DNA of 64,000 nucleotides from Ilumatobacter fluminis (lineage in GTDB: Bacteria > Actinomycetota > Acidimicrobiia > Acidimicrobiales > Ilumatobacteraceae), in assembly GCF_004364865.1 (NCBI RefSeq), contig NZ_SOAU01000001.1, forward strand, positions 3,380,001 through 3,444,000, written 5' to 3'. Positions 49,959-58,763 of this stretch are shown one piece after another. The position numbers and the translations under genes are program-made. The notes beneath the pieces were generated by a model. It had not been told where the DNA came from. It saw only the letters and a program-made list of their open reading frames with translations, and did no database searches. Within the stretch, counting starts at the first letter, position 1. Each line of letters begins with the position of its first letter.

Positions 49959-51845
49959 ATGTTGAGGCGCCTGATCGGTGCCGGCCTGCTGGCCGGCACC
50001 GTGACCCTTGGGACCCTGGGCGCGCCGGCAGCGGCGCAAGACGACACGACGATGATCGTCGGGCTGACCCAGCCTTGGGAGACGTTGAACCCGGTCGTCG
50101 GCTTCGCCATCCCCGAGTACGAGGCCTGGAACATCCAGTACTCCGGGCTCACGACACGGTCGACCGCCGACTACTCACCCGAACCGGCGCTCGCCGAGTC
50201 GTGGGTCGAGAACGAGCCCGGTGTCTCGTACACGTACACCCTGCGCGAGGGCCTGCTGTGGTCGGATGGCGAACCACTGACGGCCGAGGACGTCGCATGG
50301 AACATCAACACGGCGCGCGATCAGGAGTGGTCGAACTATGTGTCGACGGTTGCGAACCTGTCGGCGGAGGTGATCGACGACCGCACCGTGACGGTGACGT
50401 CGTCCGTGCCGGATCCCCGCCTGCCCGCCGTCGGCATCTACGTGCTCCCGAAGCACATCTGGGAAGAGCACGCGACCCCCGAGACGATCGACAGCTACGA
50501 CGCCCTCGACGGTGTCGGCAGCGGCCCGTTCACGATCTCCGACTACCAGTCGGAGGAGTCGCTCACGATGACGGCCAACCCGAACTACTACGACGGCGAA
50601 CCGGCCGTCGGCACCCTCATCTTCCGCTACTTCGCGAACCCGGATGCGATGGTCGCTGCGTTGCAGCGCGGCGAGATCGACGCCGCCCAGGGCATCCCGG
50701 CGTCGGCCTTCGCGTCGATCGACGCCGATCCCGACATCGTCGCCATCGCCGGGCTGCAAGGCGGGTTCGACGAGATCGCATTCAACGGTGGCGCAGCCGA
50801 CGGCCAGCCACACCCGGCTCTGCTCGACGTCGAGTTCCGGCGAGCGCTGAACCGGGCGATCGACAAGGTCGGCGCCACCGAAGACCTCTGGTTCGGCCTC
50901 GCCCGCCCGGCGACGACCATCTCGGTCGCGGCCGACCTGGCGTGGGTCCCGGAGATCGCCGAGGACGAGTTGTTCTCCTACGACCCCGAAGCGGCAGCCG
51001 CTGCGCTCGACGAGCTGGGTTACGTCGACACCGACGGCAACGGCATCCGGGAGATGCCCGGCGGCGGTGACGACATCGTCCTGCGCCACGCGGTGAACAC
51101 CGACTCCGATCTCGGTGGTGCGATGGGCGAACTGTGGAGCAACTGGATGAACGCGATCGGCATCGGCGTCGAACTCGAGGCGTACGACCAGGACCAGCTG
51201 TTCGGCGTGATCGTCGACGGCACCTACGACACCTTCTACTGGGGATGGGTGCCGTTCGTCGACCCCGATCCGCTGCTGTCGTACTTCACCGAAGCCGAGC
51301 TCGGGAACTGGAACGACGCCAACTGGTTCGACCCCGAGTACGACGCGCTCTATGCGGAACAGAACCAGGAGGTCGACCCGGAGCGTCGTCGGGAGATCGT
51401 GCACGAAATGGTGCGCATCGTCCACGACGCGGCGATCTATCCGGCGCTCTGGTACACGCCCGACTTGCAGGCGTACCGCACCGACCGGTTCGAGGGATTC
51501 GTCCGTCAGCCGGCGGAGGTCGGTCCGGTGATCTTCTCGCAGTCGTCGCCGTCGTACGCACTCATCACCCCGGTCGGCGGCACCGACGCCCCGGACACCT
51601 CCGACGACACCGGATCCGACGCGACGACGGCCACGGGTGACACCACCCCGGACGGCAGCGCAACGGAAGCGACGACCGACGGCGACACCGGATCCGACGA
51701 CGGTGACGACAACGGTGATGACGGTGATGGTGACGGTGGCGGCAACGGCGCACTGATCGCCGTGATCGTCGGCGTGCTCGTCGTCGCCGGTGCGGGTGCG
51801 TTCTTCTTCGCCAAGCGCAGAGGCTCGGCAGACGAACGTGAGTGA
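49959..51845 (+). CDS. Peptide/opine ABC transporter substrate-binding protein with C-terminal membrane anchor
   Basis: A 628-residue SBP_bac_5-family binding protein. A Sec signal peptide (GAGLLAGTVTLGTLGAPAAAQ) lacks a lipobox Cys. The binding domain spans ~30-530, with ESWVENEPGVSYTYTLREGL and GSGPFTISDYQSE. Residues ~540-590 are a Thr/Asp-rich low-complexity linker. ALIAVIVGVLVVAGAGAFFF (~598-617) is a C-terminal helix, followed by AKRRGS, the positive-inside end. The protein would thus be held by its C-terminus rather than by lipid. It begins a five-gene operon. Confidence 0.9.
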   Translation: MLRRLIGAGLLAGTVTLGTLGAPAAAQDDTTMIVGLTQPWETLNPVVGFAIPEYEAWNIQYSGLTTRSTADYSPEPALAESWVENEPGVSYTYTLREGLLWSDGEPLTAEDVAWNINTARDQEWSNYVSTVANLSAEVIDDRTVTVTSSVPDPRLPAVGIYVLPKHIWEEHATPETIDSYDALDGVGSGPFTISDYQSEESLTMTANPNYYDGEPAVGTLIFRYFANPDAMVAALQRGEIDAAQGIPASAFASIDADPDIVAIAGLQGGFDEIAFNGGAADGQPHPALLDVEFRRALNRAIDKVGATEDLWFGLARPATTISVAADLAWVPEIAEDELFSYDPEAAAAALDELGYVDTDGNGIREMPGGGDDIVLRHAVNTDSDLGGAMGELWSNWMNAIGIGVELEAYDQDQLFGVIVDGTYDTFYWGWVPFVDPDPLLSYFTEAELGNWNDANWFDPEYDALYAEQNQEVDPERRREIVHEMVRIVHDAAIYPALWYTPDLQAYRTDRFEGFVRQPAEVGPVIFSQSSPSYALITPVGGTDAPDTSDDTGSDATTATGDTTPDGSATEATTDGDTGSDDGDDNGDDGDGDGGGNGALIAVIVGVLVVAGAGAFFFAKRRGSADERE

Positions 51846-51911
51846 CCTCGACGCCCCGCAACCGGGGCGTTCGTCACCGAGTCGACCCGAGACGGTGAGC
51901 ACCGAGCGGCG

Positions 51912-52880
51912 ATGAACGCCGCCTACGTCACGAAGAAGGTGATCGGGGCGTTCAGCACCCTGCTGTTCGTCCTAGTCATCAACTTCTTCCTGTTCCGCGT
52001 CGTCGCCGACGACCCGTTCGGCAGCCTGCTGCGCGGCAGCCGGGTGCCGACCGACAAGGTCGAGCAGCTCCGCAGCGACTTCGGACTCGACGAACCGACC
52101 TGGAAACAGTTCCTGCTGTACCTGCGGCAGACGGCACAGCTCGACTTCGGGCTCTCGTTCCAGACCCGTCAGCCGGTGTGGGACGACATCCAGGGCAAGA
52201 TCTGGCCCACCGTGCTGCTCGTGGGGGTCTCGGCGATCCTGTCGATGGTGATCGGTGTCGTGGCCGGCTTCATCGCCGCCTGGCGTCGCGGTTCGGCGAC
52301 CGACTACTCGATCACGTCGTCGACGATGGTCTTCTATTCCATGCCCGACTTCTGGCTCGGCATGCTGTTGCTGTACGCCTTCGCCGTCGTCCTGCCGTGG
52401 TTCCCGGTCGGCGGGATGTCCGACCTCCGATCCGATGCCACGGGCATCGCGGCGTGGGCCGACACCGCGAAACACCTGTTCCTGCCGGCGCTCACCCTGA
52501 CACTCGCCTACCTCGGCGAGTACGCGATCGTGGCCCGCTCGGCGCTGCTCGACGTGATGGGCGAGGACTACCTGACCGTCGCCAGGGCGAAGGGCCTCCG
52601 CGATGTGATGGTCCGACGGCGTCATGCGGTCCCCAACGCCCTCCTACCGATCGTCACGCTCGCCGCGATCAACCTGGGCTTCGTGCTGTCCGGCGCCATC
52701 GCCGTCGAGACGGTCTTCTCGTGGCCCGGTCTCGGACGCGCCACCACCGACGCGATCCGCGGACCGGACCTCCCCGTGCTCCAGGCGCTGTTCCTGCTCT
52801 TCAGCGCGGCAGTCATCTTCTTCAACCTCGTCGCCGACCTGCTCTACGTCTGGCTCGACCCACGGGTGCGGCCGTCGTGA
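51912..52880 (+). CDS. Peptide ABC transporter permease, DppB type
   Basis: A 322-residue permease with six helices. The DppB-like N-terminus (KKVIGAFSTLLFVLVINFFLF) is followed by VPTDKVEQLRSDFGLD, a periplasmic segment. The coupling motif EDYLTVARAKGLRDVMVRRRHAVPNAL (EAA loop) and FSWPGLGRATTDAI are typical. GTGA overlap joins it to the next permease. Confidence 0.92.
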   Translation: MNAAYVTKKVIGAFSTLLFVLVINFFLFRVVADDPFGSLLRGSRVPTDKVEQLRSDFGLDEPTWKQFLLYLRQTAQLDFGLSFQTRQPVWDDIQGKIWPTVLLVGVSAILSMVIGVVAGFIAAWRRGSATDYSITSSTMVFYSMPDFWLGMLLLYAFAVVLPWFPVGGMSDLRSDATGIAAWADTAKHLFLPALTLTLAYLGEYAIVARSALLDVMGEDYLTVARAKGLRDVMVRRRHAVPNALLPIVTLAAINLGFVLSGAIAVETVFSWPGLGRATTDAIRGPDLPVLQALFLLFSAAVIFFNLVADLLYVWLDPRVRPS

Positions 52881-53785
52881 GCGCCGTGACGGTGCGGAAC
52901 CCGACATGGGCACGGCGGCGGCGAGCGATGGGCACGTTCACGCGCCGGTTCTGGGCGTCACGACCCGGCCGGATCGGTCTCCTCATCCTGCTCGTGTTCG
53001 TCGCGATCGCACTCGCCGCGCCCCTGATCGCCGACCGATCCGGACTCGACACTGCAGTGGCCCGCGCCGACGGGGTCCCCCAGTGGGCGTCGCCGGGCGA
53101 ACACCCACCGCTCGGCACCGACTACCTCCGCCGAGACGTGTGGACCCAGTTCGTGTGGGGAAGCCGGATCTCGCTCTTCGTCGGGTTGGCCGCCACGGTC
53201 GTGACGATCACGCTCGGTGCCTTCGTCGGTGTCGTCGCCGGCTTCGTCGGCGGACGCACCGACAGCGTGCTGATGCGGATCACCGAGTGGTTCCTCGTCA
53301 TCCCGTTCCTCCCGCTCGCGATCGTGCTCGCGTCGGTGCTCGGGCGTTCGGTCTGGAACATCATCTTCGTGATCGGGGTGACGTCGTGGCCGTCGACCGC
53401 TCGACTCGTCCGAGCGCAGGTGCTGACGGTCAAGCAGCGCCTGTTCGTCGACCGGGCCCGGTCACTCGGCGCCTCGAACGCTCACATCGTGTTCCGCCAC
53501 ATCATGCCGAACGTGAGCGGTCTCATCCTGGCCACGGCGACGCTCGCCGTGCCGATCTCGATCCTCACCGAGACGACGCTGTCGTTCCTCGGTCTGGGCG
53601 ACCCGCGCAACCCGTCATGGGGCAAGACCCTCGTGGAGGCGTTCGAGAACGGGGCCCTGACGCTCCGCGCCTGGTGGTACTTCACGCCCGCCGGCGTCGG
53701 GATCCTGCTGGTCGTCCTGGCATTCACGCTGATCGGTCAGACCCTCGAGCAGATCGCCGACCCGAGACTGGCGGGACGCCGATGA
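52877..53785 (+). CDS. Peptide ABC transporter permease, DppC type
   Basis: A 302-residue permease. After a basic N-terminus, six helices follow. HPPLGTDYLRRDVWTQFVWGSR is the DppC signature, and RARSLGASNAHIVFRHIMPN is the EAA loop. TLSFLGLGDPRNPSWGK closes it. GTG 52877 overlaps the upstream stop (GTGA), and its own TGA overlaps the ATPase start (ATGA). Longer readings inside the previous gene are not real. Confidence 0.92.
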   Translation: MSAVTVRNPTWARRRRAMGTFTRRFWASRPGRIGLLILLVFVAIALAAPLIADRSGLDTAVARADGVPQWASPGEHPPLGTDYLRRDVWTQFVWGSRISLFVGLAATVVTITLGAFVGVVAGFVGGRTDSVLMRITEWFLVIPFLPLAIVLASVLGRSVWNIIFVIGVTSWPSTARLVRAQVLTVKQRLFVDRARSLGASNAHIVFRHIMPNVSGLILATATLAVPISILTETTLSFLGLGDPRNPSWGKTLVEAFENGALTLRAWWYFTPAGVGILLVVLAFTLIGQTLEQIADPRLAGRR

Positions 53786-54759
53786 CCGACGGCCCGCTAT
53801 TGCTCGTCGACGATCTCCGCGTCACGTACCACGCACGGTCGGGCGACCTGCCCGCCGTTCGCGGCGTGTCGTTCGAACTCGAGCGGGGCGCCTCGCTGGG
53901 CCTGGCCGGCGAGTCGGGGTGCGGCAAGTCGACAATGGCGAACGCCATCTTGCGGCTCCTCCCCGCCGGCACCACCGTCGACGGCTCGGTGCTCCTGCAC
54001 GGACAGGACGTGCTCGCGATGAAGCCGGGAGCACTCCGTGCCGTGCGGTGGACCGAAGGGGCGATCGTGTTCCAAGGTGCATTGCACGCCCTCAACCCCG
54101 TGCAACGCATCGGCGCCCAGATCTCCGAACCGATGCTGCTGCACCGCACCCAGCCGTCGAAACGGGCGGCCGCCACCCGCGTCGCCGAGTTGCTCGAACA
54201 GGTCGGCCTGCCGGGCGACCGGGCTTCGGCGTACCCGCACCAGCTCTCCGGCGGTCAACGCCAACGCGTCCTGATCGCGATGGCGTTGGCGTGCGACCCG
54301 AGCCTGCTGATCGCCGACGAGCCGACCACGGCGCTCGATGTGATGGTGCAGGCCCAAGTGTTGGCGCTGCTCGCCCGTCTTCGAGTCGAACGCGGCCTGT
54401 CGATGATCTTCATCACCCACGACCTGTCGGTGCTCACCGACGTGTGCGACGACCTCGCCGTCATGTACGCCGGCCGGATCGTCGAGGAGGGACGCAGCGG
54501 CGAGCTGTTCCACAGCCCGCGGCACCCCTACACGTCCGGGCTGGCCGCCGCATTCCCGACGATCGGCGATCCGGCGTCGCGCATGAACCCGAGCGGGCTC
54601 GGAGGCGACCCGCCCGACCCGGCGCATCTGCCCACCGGCTGCCCGTTCCATCCTCGTTGCGCGCTCGCCGAGGATCGGTGCCGCGCCCACGCACCCGAAC
54701 TGTCCCCCGCCGGCGATGCTCGCCGCGCGGCCTGTCTGCTCGTCGAGGACCCGACATGA
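53782..54759 (+). CDS. Peptide ABC transporter ATP-binding protein, DppD type
   Basis: A 325-residue ATPase. Walker A GESGCGKST, signature LSGGQRQR, Walker B LLIADEPTTALD and the switch THD are present. The C-terminal oligopeptide-transporter domain has CPFHPRCALAEDRC, a Cys cluster found in DppD/OppD that may hold a metal cluster. ATGA overlaps connect it to both neighbours. Confidence 0.94.
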   Translation: MTDGPLLLVDDLRVTYHARSGDLPAVRGVSFELERGASLGLAGESGCGKSTMANAILRLLPAGTTVDGSVLLHGQDVLAMKPGALRAVRWTEGAIVFQGALHALNPVQRIGAQISEPMLLHRTQPSKRAAATRVAELLEQVGLPGDRASAYPHQLSGGQRQRVLIAMALACDPSLLIADEPTTALDVMVQAQVLALLARLRVERGLSMIFITHDLSVLTDVCDDLAVMYAGRIVEEGRSGELFHSPRHPYTSGLAAAFPTIGDPASRMNPSGLGGDPPDPAHLPTGCPFHPRCALAEDRCRAHAPELSPAGDARRAACLLVEDPT

Positions 54760-55730
54760 ACACGACCGTGGTCCGCGTCACCGATGCCGTCGTCCGATTC
54801 GGCGACGCTCGCGCCGTCGACGGCGTCTCAATCGACGTCGAGGCCGGCGAGGTGCTGGCCCTGGTCGGCGAATCGGGATCGGGGAAGACGACGCTGGTCC
54901 GGGCGATCCAGGGGCTGCAGCCGCTCAGCGACGGCACGATCGAGATCGACGGTGAGCAGGTGGGGCGGTCGCGCCGTTCCGGCCGACGCGACGTCCAGAT
55001 GGTGTTCCAGGATCCGACGGGTGCGCTCAACCCGCGCCAGACGATCCACGAGATCGTGGCCGAGGGGCTGCGCATCCGTCGCGATCGCGGCGACGAAACG
55101 GCGAAGGTCACCGACGCGCTCGAACGAGCCGGGCTGCGTCCGGCCGAACGGTTCCTCGAGCGCTACCCGCACGAGGTGTCGGGAGGACAGCGACAACGCG
55201 TGGTCGTCGCCGGCGCCATGGTGATGGAGCCGAGGCTGCTGCTCGCCGACGAACCCGTCGCATCGCTCGACGCGTCGATCCGCGGCGAGATCCTCGCGCT
55301 CATGCGCTCGCTGGTCGACGAGACCGGGCTGTCCATCGTCGCGGTGACCCACGACCTCGGGCTGGCCTGGAACATCGCCGACCGGATCGCCGTCATGTAC
55401 CTCGGTCGGATCGTCGAGATCGGCCCGACGGAACAGGTGCTCGACGACCCGAAGCATCCCTACACGCGAGCGCTGCTGTCGGTCGTGCCGGAGATGCAGC
55501 GGATGGAGCAGCAGATCCTGGTCGGCGAGACGCCCGATCCGCGCCGGATCCCGAGCGGGTGCCGGTTCCATCCACGGTGTCCGGTCGTGGCGAGCGGCGA
55601 GGCGGGACGGCTCGGCATCGAGGACCGTTGCCGAGGCGTCGACGTCGCGCTCGGGCCGTCCGACGGCATCGACGACGGGCGAGACGTCGGGGACGAACCC
55701 GGTCATCGTGTCGCCTGCCACGCGGTCTGA
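54756..55730 (+). CDS. Peptide ABC transporter ATP-binding protein, DppF type
   Basis: A 324-residue ATPase and the last gene of the operon. Walker A GESGSGKTT, signature VSGGQRQR, Walker B LLLADEPVASLD and VTHD are present. QDPTGALNPRQTI is the Q loop of DppF. The C-terminal domain has SGCRFHPRCPVV and a late Cys. Together with DppD it should power the two permeases. Confidence 0.94.
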   Translation: MNTTVVRVTDAVVRFGDARAVDGVSIDVEAGEVLALVGESGSGKTTLVRAIQGLQPLSDGTIEIDGEQVGRSRRSGRRDVQMVFQDPTGALNPRQTIHEIVAEGLRIRRDRGDETAKVTDALERAGLRPAERFLERYPHEVSGGQRQRVVVAGAMVMEPRLLLADEPVASLDASIRGEILALMRSLVDETGLSIVAVTHDLGLAWNIADRIAVMYLGRIVEIGPTEQVLDDPKHPYTRALLSVVPEMQRMEQQILVGETPDPRRIPSGCRFHPRCPVVASGEAGRLGIEDRCRGVDVALGPSDGIDDGRDVGDEPGHRVACHAV

Positions 55731-55808
55731 CCCCACGGTTCGCGCTCCCGACGGGTCGTGACGCCGACGGATCTCGAATCGATCATGACATCGAGGGGTC
55801 CGAGCGGC

Positions 55809-55814
55809 CATGAT
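55809..55814 (+). promoter_or_regulatory. -10 element of the EamA gene
   Basis: CATGAT, six bases, GTG 55821. It favours this start over in-frame ATGs upstream. Confidence 0.45.
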
Positions 55815-55820
55815 CCAGCC

Positions 55821-56690
55821 GTGCGCCGATCCAGCCGAATCCTCTCGACGGCACCGCCCGAGGCGCTGTTCGTCGTGTCGGCGTTGTCGCAGTACATCGG
55901 TGCGGCGATCGCCGTCACCGTGTTCGACGAGGTCGAGCCGCAGACGGTCGCCTGGTTCCGTGTCATCGGCGCGGCGATCGCGCTGCTCGCCATCTCGCCC
56001 GGCTTCCATCGAGGTTGGACCAAGCGCGATCTGATCGGCGCCGGCGTGTTCGGCACCGCCACGGCGCTCATGAACCTGTTCTTCTACCTGGGCATCGCAC
56101 GGATCGACCTGGGCAAGAGCGTCGCGATCGAGTTCCTGGGTCCGATCGCGGTCGCCGCCGCCATGACCCGCTCGGCTCGGAACGGCTTCGCCCTGGTGCT
56201 GGCGGTGATCGGCGTCGTCACGCTCGGCGGTGTCGAGATCGGTGACAACACCCTCGGTGTCGTGTTCATCCTGATCTCGTCGGCGATGTGGGCGGCGTAC
56301 ATCGTCTTCGGATCGAAGGTGGCCCAGGTGCGATCCGGTGTCGCCGGGCTCGGCGTCGGGCTGGCGATCGGTTCGATCGTGATCGCACCGGCGGGAGCGC
56401 CGTGGAGCGGACCGGTGTGGGTCTCCCCCACCCTGCTGCTCCTGTGCTGTGCGACGGGCGTGTTCTCGAACGCGATCGGCTACGGCATCGATCAGTACGT
56501 GTTGCGTCGCATCCCGATCCGACGATTCAGCGTGCTGCTCGCCACCCTGCCGGTCACGGCGGTGTTCGTCGGCTGGCTCCTGCTCGGCCAGACCCCGTCA
56601 GGTCTCGATCTCCTGGGTATCGGCTTGGTGCTGATCGGCGTTGCGGTGCAAGAACGTGACGAGATCGTCGCCGTGCCCGAACCGAGCTGA
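55821..56690 (+). CDS. EamA/DMT-family transporter, RhtA-like
   Basis: A 289-residue transporter with about ten helices. LFFYLGIARIDLGKSVAIEFLGPIAVAA is the RhtA-like block with a conserved E, and YGIDQYVLRRIPIRRFSVLLATLPVTA belongs to the second half. RhtA-like proteins export threonine and homoserine. I chose GTG 55821; ATG 55758 and ATG 55785 are in frame and would add residues. It follows the peptide operon. Confidence 0.88.
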   Translation: MRRSSRILSTAPPEALFVVSALSQYIGAAIAVTVFDEVEPQTVAWFRVIGAAIALLAISPGFHRGWTKRDLIGAGVFGTATALMNLFFYLGIARIDLGKSVAIEFLGPIAVAAAMTRSARNGFALVLAVIGVVTLGGVEIGDNTLGVVFILISSAMWAAYIVFGSKVAQVRSGVAGLGVGLAIGSIVIAPAGAPWSGPVWVSPTLLLLCCATGVFSNAIGYGIDQYVLRRIPIRRFSVLLATLPVTAVFVGWLLLGQTPSGLDLLGIGLVLIGVAVQERDEIVAVPEPS

Positions 56691-56695
56691 GCTCG

Positions 56696-57946
56696 TCAGC
56701 CGACCGGCACCGTGCCACGGACCGTCGTCCCGGCACCGCCGGACGATTCGATCTCGAGTGTGCCCGTCACCGCGCCGAGCCGGTCGGCGAGGTTGGTGAG
56801 CCCCTGTCCGCCGTCGAGCCGGGCGGCGACGACGTCGAATCCGACGCCGTCGTCGACGACCTCGAAGACGACGACGGCGGCGTCACCGTCACCGGTACGC
56901 CGGAGCCGGATCTCGACGGTCGACGCCTGGGCGTACTTGTCGGCGTTGTGGAGCGCTTCGAGCAGGCAGAAGTACACCGCCGCCTCGCGGTCGGCGGGGA
57001 GCCGACCGACGGCGCCGATGTCGAGTCGCACCGGTGTCGGGCTGCGGTCGGCCGCCGCCTCGATCGCTGCGGCCAGCCCGTGCTGGGTCAGCACCGACGG
57101 GTACAGCCCGTGTGCGAGGTCGCGCAGCTCGGCGTGAGCCCGGTGAACCTCCTGGCGGACCGCCGCCAGACCGTCGTCGGCGGCGTCGACATCGGTGCGG
57201 AGTTCGGTACGGACGCGAGCGAGCTGCAGATTGATGCCGACGAGGCGCGACTGCGCACCGTCGTGGAGATCGCGTTCGATCCGGCGCCGCTCCCGGTCGG
57301 TCGCGGCAACGACGCGCTGCCGGGACCGGCGCAGCTCGTCGGTCTGGACGGCGAGGTCGGCTCGGAGGATCCGCTCTTCCTCGAGCGCGTGGGTCAGGTT
57401 GAAGTGGTGCTGCAACGCGACGAACACCATGACGGCGCCGAAACCCGGTGCCGCAACGAGCAGGATGCCGGTCTGGAGCCACTCCGGCACCTCGTCGGTG
57501 AGCCCGGTGAAGTCCTGCAACACGCCGGCGGCCACCACGGCCGCCGACACGAAGAACGACGGGACCACGAACCACCACAGGCGGTCGGCGGCCACGAACG
57601 AGGCTGCAACGAGGCTCGGCAACAGGCAGGACACCATCTGGAGCGGCCACGCGAACGTCGCCACCGCCGCAGCGGCGATCGCCACGACCCAGTTGGCGAC
57701 GGCGAAGATCATCACCGATTCGAACACCCGATTCCGGCGCAGCGGAAGGATCGCGGACGCGATCACCAGTGACGTCAGCACGACGAACAGCCCGATTGCC
57801 AGCAGCCAGCCGATGCGGACGACCGTCAACGACATGGCGACGGTGAAACAGCCGGCCGCGAACGCGAGCACCGCATCGGCCAGGATGACGTTGCGGAGCC
57901 GGACGACGTCGGTGCCGTTCGAGGGCACGGCGGTGTCGACGGTCAT
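56696..57946 (-). CDS. NarL-partner sensor histidine kinase (HisKA_3)
   Basis: A 416-residue kinase with about six helices at ~20-185. The dimerisation domain has RRIERDLHDGAQSRL with His228, the HisKA_3 signature. The ATPase domain includes EALHNADKYAQASTVEIRL, VVDDGVGFD and GQGLTNLADRLGAVTG. NreB/DesK-like kinases of this kind sense membrane or redox state. ATG 57946 overlaps the response-regulator stop (ATGA). Confidence 0.92.
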   Translation of the reverse strand: MTVDTAVPSNGTDVVRLRNVILADAVLAFAAGCFTVAMSLTVVRIGWLLAIGLFVVLTSLVIASAILPLRRNRVFESVMIFAVANWVVAIAAAAVATFAWPLQMVSCLLPSLVAASFVAADRLWWFVVPSFFVSAAVVAAGVLQDFTGLTDEVPEWLQTGILLVAAPGFGAVMVFVALQHHFNLTHALEEERILRADLAVQTDELRRSRQRVVAATDRERRRIERDLHDGAQSRLVGINLQLARVRTELRTDVDAADDGLAAVRQEVHRAHAELRDLAHGLYPSVLTQHGLAAAIEAAADRSPTPVRLDIGAVGRLPADREAAVYFCLLEALHNADKYAQASTVEIRLRRTGDGDAAVVVFEVVDDGVGFDVVAARLDGGQGLTNLADRLGAVTGTLEIESSGGAGTTVRGTVPVG

Positions 57947-58632
57947 GAGGCTGCGTCGGCGGTGGTGCCGCTCCCGGCCAGGAACACCAGCACCGCCTTC
58001 ACCCGCCGGTTGACCTCCGGGTCCTCGGCCAGGCCGAGCTTGGTGAAGATCATGTTCGAGTGCTTCTCGATCGCATGCGCGCTCACACCCAGTCGTTCGG
58101 CGATCACATTGTTCGTGGCACCCGTCGCCATCTCGCCGAGCACGTCGCGTTCGCGATCGGTCAGCACTTCGAGCGGTGAGTCGACCATGCGGGTCCGCGA
58201 CCGGACCAGGGCGTCGACGACCATGTCGTCGATGAACGAGCCGCCGGCGTGCACCGTGCGAATCGCGTCGGCCAGACGATCGAGCTCGTCGATCCGATCC
58301 TTGACCACGTAGCCGCGCCCCTTGGTACCCGCATCGAGCAGGGCGAGCGCGTAGGACGGCTCGACGAACTGGGAGAGGACGACCACGCCGACGTCGGGGT
58401 GGGTCGTGCGCAACTGTTCGGCAGCGCGAATGCCCTCGTCGTTGTGATCGGGGGGCATCCGGATGTCGGTCAGCAAGACGTCGGGGTCGTGACGATCGAC
58501 CGTCTCGATCAGCTCGGGCAGCGACGCGCACGTCGCCACGACGTCGAGATCGGAGACCGTGGACAGCAGGCTCACCAGTCCCTCACGAACGAGCAGGTTG
58601 TCCTCGGCGACGACGAGACGGACGGTGGACAC
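57943..58632 (-). CDS. NarL/FixJ-family response regulator
   Basis: A 229-residue regulator. The receiver has [12 protein letters not shown], Asp56 in [10 protein letters not shown] and the Lys of VVKDR. The HTH has [22 protein letters not shown] and [19 protein letters not shown]. It pairs with the downstream kinase. GTG 58632 is seven bases after TACCGT (58640-58645), so the message is probably leaderless. Confidence 0.93.
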   Translation of the reverse strand: MSTVRLVVAEDNLLVREGLVSLLSTVSDLDVVATCASLPELIETVDRHDPDVLLTDIRMPPDHNDEGIRAAEQLRTTHPDVGVVVLSQFVEPSYALALLDAGTKGRGYVVKDRIDELDRLADAIRTVHAGGSFIDDMVVDALVRSRTRMVDSPLEVLTDRERDVLGEMATGATNNVIAERLGVSAHAIEKHSNMIFTKLGLAEDPEVNRRVKAVLVFLAGSGTTADAAS

Positions 58633-58639
58633 GTCGGCG

Positions 58640-58645
58640 ACGGTA
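58640..58645 (-). promoter_or_regulatory. -10 element of the NarL-type operon
   Basis: TACCGT on the minus strand, seven bases, GTG 58632. Confidence 0.5.
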
Positions 58646-58763
58646 CCAGTGGCGGCCGGAGCGGTCGTGCCCGCTACCCGGACCGGCGGGGTACGGCTGT
58701 CCTTACCCGGTGCCTACCGCTGGCCGGGTGTGGCACCACCGCCGGGTCTTGCACCCTGGACGC

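Noticed and set aside
51590-51760. Repetitive GAC/GGT tract as a possible microsatellite
   Set aside because: It is the Thr/Asp linker of the peptide-binding protein and stays in frame with its C-terminal helix.
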